Assembly (NCBI GenBank): GCA_903912585.1
Contig: CAIWHY010000157.1
Coordinates: forward strand, 1 to 30,372
Source of the DNA: an uncultured Thermoleophilia bacterium
GTDB lineage: Bacteria; Actinomycetota; Thermoleophilia; UBA2241
Direction of reading: 5' to 3'
Length of the DNA stretch: 30,372 nt
The notes under the pieces are model-generated. The model saw nothing but the letters and a program-made list of their open reading frames with translations. It had not been told where the DNA came from and did no database searches. A program made the translations under genes and the position numbers. Of this stretch, positions 1-7,780 are shown piece by piece (the stretch's first letter is position 1; each line of letters opens with the position of its first letter).

Positions 1-818
1 CGCTCGCCCAGCGGCTGGCCGCCGACCTGGGCGTGCCCTTCGTCGTCACCGTACACGGCGCCGACGTGTACCAGCACCTGCGGATGGGCGGCGCCACGGC
101 GGCGCGCACGCGCGCCGTGCTCAGCGCCGGCGGCGCCGTGATGGCCAACTCGAGCGCGGTGGCGCGGCTCCTCGCGGACGTCGTGTCCGAGGAGCGGCTG
201 CACGTGGTGCTCAACGGCACGACGGGCCTCGGCCGCGCCGTCGAGCCGGCGGCCGACTACCTGCCCGGGGAGCCGCTGGTGCTCTCGGTCGGCTACCTCA
301 TCGAGCGCAAAGGGCTGCGCGAGCTCGTGGCGGCCGCGGGGCTGCTGCGCCGCCGCCGCCGCCCCGTCCAGCTCGCGCTCGTCGGCGACGGCCCGCTCAA
401 GAGCGCCCTCGAGGAGCAGGCCGCGGCCGAGGGCGTCGGCGACTCCGTCCACTTTCTCGGGCGGGTGCCGCACGCGCGCGTCCTGCAGCTTATGGCGCGC
501 GCGCAGCTCTTCGCGCTGCCCAGCTGGGACGAGGCGTTCGGGCTCGTCTACACCGAGGCGATGGCGCAGGGGACGCCGGTCGTCGCCGGCAGGGGCGAGG
601 GCCCGGAGGACTTCGTCGAGGACGGCGTCAGCGGCTACCTCGTCCCGGTTCGAGACCCGGAGGCGCTGGCAGGTATCATCCTCACGGTGCTCGACGACCC
701 GCGGGCGGCCGCGGACGTAGGCGAAGCCGGCAAGGCCGCGGCGCTGGCGCTGAGCTGGCAACGCAACGCGCGGCTCGCGCTGGACGTGTACGAGACGGTG
801 CGGAGAGGAGCTTCCTGA
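1..818 (+). CDS. GT4-family glycosyltransferase, 5'-truncated by window edge
   Basis: The open frame runs from base 3 to the TGA at 816-818, and the codons before the GTG at 33 are also open, so the gene starts outside the window. The visible part covers the end of the N-terminal Rossmann lobe (VTVHGADVY) and the whole C-terminal GT-B lobe. The nucleotide-sugar signature is clear: LSVGYLIERKG opens the C-terminal lobe, LVGDGPLK follows, and the E-x7-E motif appears as EAFGLVYTEAMAQG. The family transfers an activated sugar to a lipid-linked or polymeric acceptor at the cytoplasmic membrane. It is the first visible member of a + strand glycan operon, and the next start lies only 7 bases after its stop. 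Donor and acceptor cannot be read from sequence. Confidence 0.9.
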   Translation, partial: LAQRLAADLGVPFVVTVHGADVYQHLRMGGATAARTRAVLSAGGAVMANSSAVARLLADVVSEERLHVVLNGTTGLGRAVEPAADYLPGEPLVLSVGYLIERKGLRELVAAAGLLRRRRRPVQLALVGDGPLKSALEEQAAAEGVGDSVHFLGRVPHARVLQLMARAQLFALPSWDEAFGLVYTEAMAQGTPVVAGRGEGPEDFVEDGVSGYLVPVRDPEALAGIILTVLDDPRAAADVGEAGKAAALALSWQRNARLALDVYETVRRGAS

Positions 819-825
819 GCAGACC

Positions 826-2052
826 GTGACGATGCGCTTCGACAGATTCCTCAAGGCGGCCGAGACCCGCCCGCCGGCGATGGTGCTCCAGGTCTCCTGG
901 GCCAACGGGCTCGACATCATCCGCGACCTGGCGGCCAGCGGAGTGCCGCTGCTCGCCGCCGACGCCAACCCGCGCGCCCTCGGCCTGCACTCGCGGCTTG
1001 CGGCGGGGGTCGTCTGCCCGGACCCGCAGTTGGACGAAGAGGCCTTCGTCGGCTTCCTCGAGCAGCTGGGCCCGCGCCTCCCGCGCCGCGCCGTACTCTT
1101 CCCCACGCACGACCAGTACATCTGGCCGATCTCGAAGCACGCCAAGCGGCTGGAGCGCTGGTACCGCATCCCGTTCTCGCGCTGGGAGACCATGCAGCGC
1201 CTGCACGACAAGCGCGAGCAGCTGGAGTCCGCCCAGCGTGCCGGCGTGGACATCCCGCGCACCGTGTTCGTCGACGACGACGACGACCTCGCGCGCGGCG
1301 CCGAGGAGATCGGCTTCCCGGCGATCTTCAAGCCGGTCGAGTCGCTGGCCTTCAAGACGCGCTTCCGCCGCCACGTGCTCGAGATCGGCTCGCGCGACGA
1401 GCTCCTGCGCGTCTACGACAAGGTGCGCGATTGCGGCACGCTCATGCTGCAGGACATCGTGCCGGGCGGCGACGAGGAGCTCTACACGCTCGGCTCCTAC
1501 CTCGACGAGCAGTCGCGCCCGCTGGCGCAGTTCACCGGGCACAAGCTGCGCCAGCATCCGCCGCAGTTCGGCCACGTGAGCATGGCCGTCAGCCTCTGGG
1601 TGCCGGAGCTCGCGGAGGCCGGCCTGCGCCTGCTGCACGAGCTCGGCTACCACGGCGTCAGCCAGGTCGAGTTCAAGCGCGACCCCCGGGACGGCGCCTA
1701 CCGTCTCATGGAGATCAACGCGCGCCACTGGATGTGGCACTCTCTCGCCACCGCCTCCGGCGTCAACCTCTCGCTCGCCGCCTACCGCGACGCCATCGGC
1801 GAGCCCTACATGGCGCCGCGCCAGACCGACGGCGCCAAGTGGGTCGTCTCGCTCACCGACGCGCGCGACGCGTTCGCGCGCTGGCGCCGCGGGGACGAGA
1901 AGATCGGCCCGTGGCTCAAGTCGTACCGCGGCGTCAAGGTGGACGGGCTCTTCTCGCTCAAGGACCCGATGCCCGGCGCGCTGCTCGCCGGGCGCCAGCT
2001 CCGCAACATCGTCACGCGCTCGGGCAAGCCGCAGGAGGGTGACAAGCCGTGA
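826..2052 (+). CDS. ATP-grasp carboxylate-amine ligase, paralog 1
   Basis: This 408-residue protein has an N-terminal preATP-grasp Rossmann part (about 17-145) and an ATP-grasp domain (about 150-340). Likely ATP and Mg ligands are K169 in IFKPVES, E282 in VEFKRD, and E296/N298/R300 in MEINARHW. Enzymes of this fold join a carboxylate to an amine through an acyl-phosphate. Inside a glycan cluster a plausible job is attaching an amino acid or other acid to a sugar amine, but that is inference. The GTG at 826 is used here; an ATG two codons later at 832 is equally possible. A purine-rich GGAGAGGAG lies at 802-810. The stop overlaps the next start (GTGA), implying translational coupling with a closely similar paralog. 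A run of five Asp at 150-154 is a low-complexity surface patch. Confidence 0.85.
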   Translation: MTMRFDRFLKAAETRPPAMVLQVSWANGLDIIRDLAASGVPLLAADANPRALGLHSRLAAGVVCPDPQLDEEAFVGFLEQLGPRLPRRAVLFPTHDQYIWPISKHAKRLERWYRIPFSRWETMQRLHDKREQLESAQRAGVDIPRTVFVDDDDDLARGAEEIGFPAIFKPVESLAFKTRFRRHVLEIGSRDELLRVYDKVRDCGTLMLQDIVPGGDEELYTLGSYLDEQSRPLAQFTGHKLRQHPPQFGHVSMAVSLWVPELAEAGLRLLHELGYHGVSQVEFKRDPRDGAYRLMEINARHWMWHSLATASGVNLSLAAYRDAIGEPYMAPRQTDGAKWVVSLTDARDAFARWRRGDEKIGPWLKSYRGVKVDGLFSLKDPMPGALLAGRQLRNIVTRSGKPQEGDKP

Positions 2053-3263
2053 GGCGCGAGCGCTTCCTCGCGGCGGCCGCCGCGACGCCGCCCGCCGTCG
2101 TCTTCCAGGTCCAGTACTCCTGCGGCCTCGGCATCATCCGCGGGCTCGCACCGCACGGCGTCCCCGTGCTGGCCTTCGACGCCGACCCCAGGGCCCTCGG
2201 CCTCAGCTCCCGCTGGGCCTCGGGCGCGGTGTGCCCGGACCCCCTCCTCGACGAAGAGGCCTTCGTCACGTACCTCGAGTCGGTCGGTCCCGGCCTGCCG
2301 CGGCGCGCCGTCGTCTTCCCCAGCCACGACGAGTACATCTGGCCGCTCTCGCGCAATGCCGACCGCCTTGCGCCTTGGTACATCGTGCCCTTCTCGCGCT
2401 GGGACGTGATGGAGCAGATCTACGACAAGCGCGCCCAGATGGAGGCCGCCGGGCGCGCCGGGGTGGACACGCCGCGGACCGTGTTCGTGCAGTCGGCGGC
2501 GGGACTCGAAGCGGCCGCCCGGGAAGTCCCCTTCCCGGCCGTGCTCAAGCCGGTCGAATCGCTGGCCTTCAAGCTGCGCTTCCAGCGCCACATCCTCGAC
2601 ATCGAGAGCCCGGCCGAGCTGCAGCGCATCTACGACAAGGTCGACGACCTCGGCGTGCTCATGCTGCAGGAGCGCGTCCCGGGGGACGAGGACGCGCTCT
2701 GGACCGTGGGCTCCTACCTCGATGCCGACTCGCGGCCGCTCGCCGTGTTCACGGGCCACAAGCTGCGCCAGTACCCGCACGCCGGCGGCAGCTGCCTCGC
2801 CGGCGAGAGCGCCTGGCGCGACGACCTCGCCGACGCCGCCCTGCGGCTGCTGCGGGAGTTGCGCTTCCACGGCGTCAGCCAGGTGGAGTTCAAGCGCGAC
2901 GCGCGCGACGGCGCCTTCCGCCTCATGGAGGTCAACGCGCGGCACTGGAAGTGGCACGGCCTGGCCACCGCCTGCGGCGTGAACCTGTCGCTGGCCGCCT
3001 ACTCGGACGCGATCGGCCGGCCGTTCCTGGCGCCCCGCCAGACCGACGGCGCCAAGTGGGTCGTCTTCAACAAGGACGTCCCGCTGGCGCTGCGCGACAT
3101 CGCGCTGCGCGAGCGCAAGGCCCTGGAGTACGCGCGCTCGTGGAGCGGGACCAGGGTCGACGGTCTGCACTCGCTGCGCGACCCGCTCCCGGGGCTGATC
3201 AACGCGTACAGGGTCGCGCGCCAGGTGGTCACGCGCCAGCCGCGGGCGCGCGTGGACGTGTGA
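2049..3263 (+). CDS. ATP-grasp carboxylate-amine ligase, paralog 2
   Basis: This 404-residue ATP-grasp protein is colinear with the preceding gene along its whole length. Shared blocks include KPVESLAFK, LMLQ, the FTGHKLRQ segment, GVSQVEFKRD and APRQTDGAKWVV, so the two arose by tandem duplication. The likely nucleotide and Mg ligands are kept: Lys in VLKPVES, and Glu/Asn/Arg in MEVNARHW. The two copies differ most near the C terminus and in the loop after HKLRQ (HPPQFGHVS versus YPHAGGSCLA), the region most likely to contact a substrate. It starts at a GTG that overlaps the upstream stop by four bases. The pair may ligate two different acids or amines, or act as a heteromer; sequence alone cannot decide. 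Confidence 0.85.
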   Translation: MRRERFLAAAAATPPAVVFQVQYSCGLGIIRGLAPHGVPVLAFDADPRALGLSSRWASGAVCPDPLLDEEAFVTYLESVGPGLPRRAVVFPSHDEYIWPLSRNADRLAPWYIVPFSRWDVMEQIYDKRAQMEAAGRAGVDTPRTVFVQSAAGLEAAAREVPFPAVLKPVESLAFKLRFQRHILDIESPAELQRIYDKVDDLGVLMLQERVPGDEDALWTVGSYLDADSRPLAVFTGHKLRQYPHAGGSCLAGESAWRDDLADAALRLLRELRFHGVSQVEFKRDARDGAFRLMEVNARHWKWHGLATACGVNLSLAAYSDAIGRPFLAPRQTDGAKWVVFNKDVPLALRDIALRERKALEYARSWSGTRVDGLHSLRDPLPGLINAYRVARQVVTRQPRARVDV

Positions 3264-3294
3264 GCGCGCCGGCGGCCGCGAGGGCGCGGACTCG

Positions 3295-4839
3295 ATGAGC
3301 GCGCTGCCTTCCGTCAAGGTCTTCACCGACGCGCCCGAGGCATTGACCGCGCGCATCGCCTGGACGCTGCAGACGATGCTCGCCCCGCTGGGGCGCCGCC
3401 CGGCGCTCACGCGCGACCCGGCGACGGTCGGCGAGTGCGCGCTGACCTACGCCGCCGCGCCGGTCCCCGGCGTGCCGACGATCCCCTGGACGCACGAAGC
3501 CGCCGACCTGCTGCTGCAGCGGCGGCCGCTCCCGCCCGGGTCTTTCGCGCCGCGCCCGGTCGGCTCGGCAGCCGGCGACGCCCTGCCCGGAGCCTTCGCG
3601 GCCGACGATGTCAGCGGCTTCGCCGTCCCGTTCGACATCGTCTCCTCGGCCTTCGTCCTGCTCGCCTGCTGGGACGAGCTCACCTGCGCCGAGCGCGACC
3701 AGTACGGGCGCCTGCCGTACAGCGCCAGCGTGTTCGCCGGAGAACCGGCGCTGCGCATCGAAGAGCCCGTCGTCGACGCCTATGGCGGCCTGCTCCGCGC
3801 CCTTCTGGCGCCACGCCTCGCGGAGCTGGGCGCGGACCCGTTGCCGGCGCCAGGATGGCTGTGGCGAGGCGGCGGCAAGGACGGCGGTGACACAGGCGAC
3901 GACGCCAAAGGCGGCGCGGCCGCAGGCGGCTACGCCGTCGCCCTGACGCACGACCTCGACAACCTCTGGCGCTGGACGCCGCGCGGCTTCGCCGCCAGCG
4001 GCTATCGCGGCGCCCGCGCGGCGCGGCGCGGCGACGACGCCGCGCTCCGCCGCGAGCTCGGCGACCTGCGCGAGTGGCTCACGGTTCACCTGCGGCGGCG
4101 CACCGACCCGTTCTGGACCTTCCCGCAACTCCTCGGCGGAGAGGACATGCGCGGCGTGTCGTCGACCTTCTACGTCATCGCCAGCCACGCGCACCCCACC
4201 GACGGCAACCAGCCCGAGACCTACCGCAAGCGGATCCCCGCAGCGCTGGCCATGCTCCGCGATGGCCGCCGGGAGGTCGGGCTGCACGGCAACGACCGCG
4301 ACCGGCTCGGCGCGGAGCCGCTGGGGACCGACCGCGACGACCTGGCGGCGCGCGCCGGGACGCAGGTCGACGGCATCCGCTACCACTACCTGCGCTGCCT
4401 CTACCACGAGACGCTGCCGCTCCTCGAGCGTGCGGGATTCGCCTACGACACGAGCCTTGCGTTCGCCGAGCACGAAGGCTTCCGCTGCGGCACCGCGCTG
4501 CCGTTCCGGCCGTTCGACGTGGCGCGGGACCGCCCCCTGCGCCTCGTCGAGCTGCCGCTGGCGGTGATGGACAACACCCTGCAGAACCCCAAGTACCGGG
4601 CGCTGCCGGCGGCGGACGGGGAACGCGCCTCCCGCGATCTCCTGGCACGAGTCGCGGCCGTGGGCGGCGGCGTCAGCATCCTCTGGCACAACAACCGCTT
4701 CGACCGGCGCACCGCCGAAGGCTACGACGACGTCTACTTCGCGCTCGTCGACGGGGCGCGCGCCGACGGCGCCTTCGTGGGCCGCGCCGATGCCGTGGTG
4801 CGGCGCTTCGTCGAGCGCACTGGAGGAGAAGCGCCGTGA
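3295..4839 (+). CDS. NodB-like polysaccharide deacetylase family protein
   Basis: The 514-residue protein has an alpha/beta N-terminal part (1-190), a Gly/Asp-rich linker (about 192-212) and a NodB-like deacetylase domain (about 213-514). The Asp pair of motif 1 is THDLDN (D220, D222). Motif 2 is reduced to GLHGNDRD (H331-D335), and the stretch from RYHYLRC through FAYDTSLAFAEHEGFRCGT to FRPFD and ELPLAVMD is typical of the deacetylase subfamily found in surface-glycan clusters. Family enzymes remove N- or O-acetyl groups from sugars using a divalent metal. There is no signal peptide or membrane segment, so a cytoplasmic glycan precursor is the likely substrate. The ATG at 3295 has no strong ribosome binding site. 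The stop overlaps the next GTG. Confidence 0.82.
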   Translation: MSALPSVKVFTDAPEALTARIAWTLQTMLAPLGRRPALTRDPATVGECALTYAAAPVPGVPTIPWTHEAADLLLQRRPLPPGSFAPRPVGSAAGDALPGAFAADDVSGFAVPFDIVSSAFVLLACWDELTCAERDQYGRLPYSASVFAGEPALRIEEPVVDAYGGLLRALLAPRLAELGADPLPAPGWLWRGGGKDGGDTGDDAKGGAAAGGYAVALTHDLDNLWRWTPRGFAASGYRGARAARRGDDAALRRELGDLREWLTVHLRRRTDPFWTFPQLLGGEDMRGVSSTFYVIASHAHPTDGNQPETYRKRIPAALAMLRDGRREVGLHGNDRDRLGAEPLGTDRDDLAARAGTQVDGIRYHYLRCLYHETLPLLERAGFAYDTSLAFAEHEGFRCGTALPFRPFDVARDRPLRLVELPLAVMDNTLQNPKYRALPAADGERASRDLLARVAAVGGGVSILWHNNRFDRRTAEGYDDVYFALVDGARADGAFVGRADAVVRRFVERTGGEAP

Positions 4840-5969
4840 TCCGCGTCGTCCACCTCTCCGTGGTGCACAAGCCGGACGACCCGCGCATCCACGAGCGCGA
4901 GTGCCGCACGCTGGCCGAGAACGGCTATCAGGTGATGTACCTCGCGCCGGGCGCCGAGCGGCGCCGCGACGCGCACGGCGTGCTCACGGCGCCGCTCCCC
5001 GAGCGCTCGCGCAGCACCCGCTTCCTCAGCACCATCGCGATCGTCAAGGCGCTGCGTGAGCTGCGCCCGCAGGTGCTGCACGTGCACGACCCTGAGCTGC
5101 TCACGCTGTTCCCGGCGGCAGGGGCGTTCGTCCCGCGCCTGGTCTACGACATGCACGAGTACCTGCCCGAGCAGGTGGCCAACAAGGAGTACATCCCGGA
5201 GAAGGTGCGGCCCTACGCCTCGCAGGCGACCGCCGTGGCCCAGAAGAACCTGGCGGCGTTCGCCGCCGGCGTGGTCGTGGTGACGCCGCGACAGCTCGAC
5301 GCCATCGGCGGCAGACCGAAGCTGCGCGCGGTGCTGCCCAACTACCCGCGCCGGGCGCGCTTCGAGGGCGCCGCGCCGGTGCCCGAGCTCGGCGCCGACC
5401 CGCGCCTCAAGCTCATCTACGTCGGCAGCCTCTCTCTCACGCGCGGCTGCCTGCTGATGCTCGAGGTCATGGAGCAGCTCGCGCCGGACGAGGCGGTGCT
5501 CTACCTCGGCGGCGTCTTCGCCAGCGCCGAGCTCGAGGCCGAGGTGCGGGCGCGCGTGGAGGCGGGCCTCCACGACCGCGTCGTCCTCCTTGGCCGCATC
5601 CCGCCGCCGGAGCTGCCGCACTACCTGGCGGCGGCTGACGTGGTCTGGTCGCCGAGCCTCGCCGGCCCGCAGTACGACCTGCCCACGGTGGACACCAAGA
5701 TCTTCGAGGGCATGGCCGCCGGGCTGTGCGTGCTGGCCACCAACCTGCCGGGCCGCGGCGAGGTCGTGCGCCTCGAGGAGTGCGGCCTCGCCGTGCCCTC
5801 CGGCGCCGACGGCCACCTCTCCGGCATCCGGCGCCTGCTGGCCAACCGCCGCGAGGTCGGCGCGATGGGCGCCCGCGGTCATCGCGCCGTCGCGCGCCGG
5901 TACTCCTGGGAGGCCATCGAGGGCGATTTGGTAGACTTCTACGGTTCGCTCTGCGCCGGGCTCCCCTGA
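4836..5969 (+). CDS. GT4-family glycosyltransferase
   Basis: The frame is open much further upstream, but the gene starts at the GTG at 4836. It has GGAGGAG at 4822-4828, overlaps the upstream stop as GTGA, and the family-type N terminus begins there (VIRVVHLSVVHKPDDPRIHERE). The product is 377 residues with a GT-B fold. The N lobe carries VLHVHDPELL and DMHEYLPEQ, and the C lobe starts at KLIYVGSLS. The donor-binding region includes PTVDTKIFEGMAAGLCVLAT. Family members transfer hexoses or aminosugars at the inner membrane face. It sits between the deacetylase and the PIG-L gene, 37 bases before the latter. Confidence 0.88.
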   Translation: MIRVVHLSVVHKPDDPRIHERECRTLAENGYQVMYLAPGAERRRDAHGVLTAPLPERSRSTRFLSTIAIVKALRELRPQVLHVHDPELLTLFPAAGAFVPRLVYDMHEYLPEQVANKEYIPEKVRPYASQATAVAQKNLAAFAAGVVVVTPRQLDAIGGRPKLRAVLPNYPRRARFEGAAPVPELGADPRLKLIYVGSLSLTRGCLLMLEVMEQLAPDEAVLYLGGVFASAELEAEVRARVEAGLHDRVVLLGRIPPPELPHYLAAADVVWSPSLAGPQYDLPTVDTKIFEGMAAGLCVLATNLPGRGEVVRLEECGLAVPSGADGHLSGIRRLLANRREVGAMGARGHRAVARRYSWEAIEGDLVDFYGSLCAGLP

Positions 5970-6006
5970 CGGACCCGGCACGGCGACCGACCGAGGAGAG
6001 CGCCAC

Positions 6007-6645
6007 GTGACCATCGAGCGGTTCAGGAACGTCCTCGTCCTTGCCCCCCACACCGACGACGGCGAGTTCGGCTGCGGCGGCACCATCGCGCGGCTCGTCG
6101 AGAGTGGCGTCAAGGTCACCTACGTCGCCTTCAGCACCGCCGCCAAGAGCGTGCCCGAAGGCTTCCCTGCGGACGTGCTCAAGCACGAGGTCCGGGCGGC
6201 GACGGCCGTCCTCGGCATCCCGGAGTCCGACCTCAAGGTCTACGACTTCGAGGTGCGCATGTTCCCCACGTTGCGCCAGGACATCCTCGAGGAGATGATC
6301 GTCCTGCAGCAGGAGATCGACCCGGACTGCGTGATGATGCCGGCGCTCGTGGACCTGCATCAGGACCACAAGACGATCGCCGAAGAAGGCCTGCGCGCCT
6401 TCAAGCGCACCACCGTGATGGCCTACGAGATCCCCTGGAACAACCTCAACTTCTCGCACCAGGCCTACGTGCGCCTCGAGACGCGCCACGTCGACAAGAA
6501 GGTCGAAGCCCTGGCCTGCTACGCCAGCCAGGGCCACCGCAACTACACGCGCGAGGACTACATCCGCAACATGGCCTTCACGCGCGGCATCGACGTGGGC
6601 TGCGACTTCGCCGAGATCTTCGAGGTCTACCGCTGGATCCTGTAG
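6007..6645 (+). CDS. PIG-L/LmbE-family zinc N-deacetylase
   Basis: This 212-residue protein has the zinc-binding signature of the family: PHTDDGEFGCGG near the N terminus (H15, D17, D18) and DLHQDHK (H118, H121). The usual first motif is PHPDD, so the Pro-to-Thr change is a small deviation. The family hydrolyses N-acetyl groups, for example from GlcNAc-inositol, teicoplanin-type sugars or bacillithiol precursors. Here it lies inside a glycan operon followed immediately by an ATP-grasp ligase, which suggests that it frees a sugar amine for acylation; that link is inference. The start GTG at 6007 has GAGGAGAG at 5993-6000. Confidence 0.88.
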   Translation: MTIERFRNVLVLAPHTDDGEFGCGGTIARLVESGVKVTYVAFSTAAKSVPEGFPADVLKHEVRAATAVLGIPESDLKVYDFEVRMFPTLRQDILEEMIVLQQEIDPDCVMMPALVDLHQDHKTIAEEGLRAFKRTTVMAYEIPWNNLNFSHQAYVRLETRHVDKKVEALACYASQGHRNYTREDYIRNMAFTRGIDVGCDFAEIFEVYRWIL

Positions 6646-6664
6646 CGACCGCAGGAGGCGCGGC

Positions 6665-7708
6665 GTGATGCTGCCGCCGCTCAAGGTCGTCCTGACCGCC
6701 GCCGGGTGCCCCGGCGCGAGCACGCTCATCCGCATGCTCAAAGCCAACGGCGAGCGCGAGATCCATGTCCACGGCGTCGACACGCGGCCGGACGCCGTGG
6801 GGCGCTTCCTCTGCGACGGCTTCGACCTCGTGCCGGCCGGCGGCTCGCCGGAGTTCATCCCGGCGCTGGCCGGCGTCGTCGACGCGGTACGCCCGGACCT
6901 GCTCTTCGTGCAGTCCTCGCACGAGATCGAGACGGTGGCGCGCCACCGCGAGGTCTTCGAGCGGCTCGGCGCCAGGGTGCTCGCCGACGGCGTGCCCGGC
7001 ATCGAGGTCGCCTCGGACAAGGCGCGCATGCACGCTGTGTGCGGCGAGATCCCCGTGCCGCAGCCGCGCCTCTTGCTGCCGGCGACGCTCGACGAGTTCG
7101 TCGCCGGGGCCGAGGAGCTCGGCTACCCCGGCGTACCGGTGTGCTTCAAGCCGCCGGTCGCCAAGGGTTCGCGCGGCTTCCGCATCCTCTCCGCCGAGGT
7201 CGACCGCGTGCACGAGCTCTTGCACGAGCGCCCGGTGAACAGGTACATGGCGCTGGACGAGTTCGTGGGCCTGCTGCGCGGCGTCGAGCCGTTCCCGCGC
7301 CTCATGCTCATGGAGTACGTCGACAGCCCCGAGATCACCGTCGACCTCTTCGCCGACAAGGGCGAGGTCGTCTTCCACCAGGTGCGCACGCGCGAGGAGT
7401 TCCTCACCGGCCTGGCGATGAGCTTCAAGTCGATCGACCGGCCCGACCTTGTGGAGCTGAGCCGCCACGTGGTACGCCACCTCGGGCTCGACTACTTCCA
7501 GAGCATCCAGTGGATCGGCGGCAAGCTGCTCGAGATCAACCCGCGCGTCTCGACGTTCGTCTACCAGGAGGACTTCATCATCCCGTACCTGGGGATCAGG
7601 TACGCGCTGGGCGAGCTGGACGCCGCTGGCGTCGCCCTCGCCCAGTCCCGCCTGCGGTTCTCGCGCCGCTCGGTGCGCTACTACGACCAGGTGTTCTGGG
7701 ACGAATGA
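6665..7708 (+). CDS. ATP-grasp enzyme, CarB/PylC-like
   Basis: The 347-residue protein begins with a preATP-grasp Rossmann part (KVVLTAAGCPGAS) followed by an ATP-grasp domain. K162 in VCFKPP and E290/N292/R294 in LEINPRVST are the expected ATP and Mg residues, with a basic loop KGSRGFRI in the glycine-rich ATP-binding position. It is not a close relative of the tandem ATP-grasp pair upstream; the arrangement is closer to carbamoyl-phosphate-synthase-like or PylC-like ligases seen in surface-sugar clusters. AGGAGG at 6653-6658 is 6 bases before the GTG at 6665 and 9 before the ATG at 6668, so both starts are usable. Its stop overlaps a short ATG frame. Confidence 0.85.
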   Translation: MMLPPLKVVLTAAGCPGASTLIRMLKANGEREIHVHGVDTRPDAVGRFLCDGFDLVPAGGSPEFIPALAGVVDAVRPDLLFVQSSHEIETVARHREVFERLGARVLADGVPGIEVASDKARMHAVCGEIPVPQPRLLLPATLDEFVAGAEELGYPGVPVCFKPPVAKGSRGFRILSAEVDRVHELLHERPVNRYMALDEFVGLLRGVEPFPRLMLMEYVDSPEITVDLFADKGEVVFHQVRTREEFLTGLAMSFKSIDRPDLVELSRHVVRHLGLDYFQSIQWIGGKLLEINPRVSTFVYQEDFIIPYLGIRYALGELDAAGVALAQSRLRFSRRSVRYYDQVFWDE

Positions 7709-7764
7709 CCGGCGCTGCTGCAGACGCCGCCGGCTCCGGCACCCCAGGCGACGGCGCCGTCTGA
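7705..7764 (+). other. Possible 19-codon coupled small ORF
   Basis: The ATGA at 7705-7708 overlaps the stop of the upstream ATP-grasp gene and opens a 19-residue frame rich in Ala, Gly, Ser and Asp, ending at a TGA at 7762-7764, 16 bases before the next GTG. It might help ribosomes reach the downstream gene by reinitiation. No homology or domain is visible and it may be chance. An alternative is that it is the remnant of an extended C terminus. Confidence 0.2.
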
Positions 7765-7780
7765 GCCGGGGCGCCGCGCC

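Noticed and set aside
4074..4835. Fusion of the second glycosyltransferase to an upstream domain
   Set aside because: The upstream part is an Arg/Pro/Ala-rich shadow of the deacetylase gene; the real start is the GTG at 4836 with SD and stop overlap.
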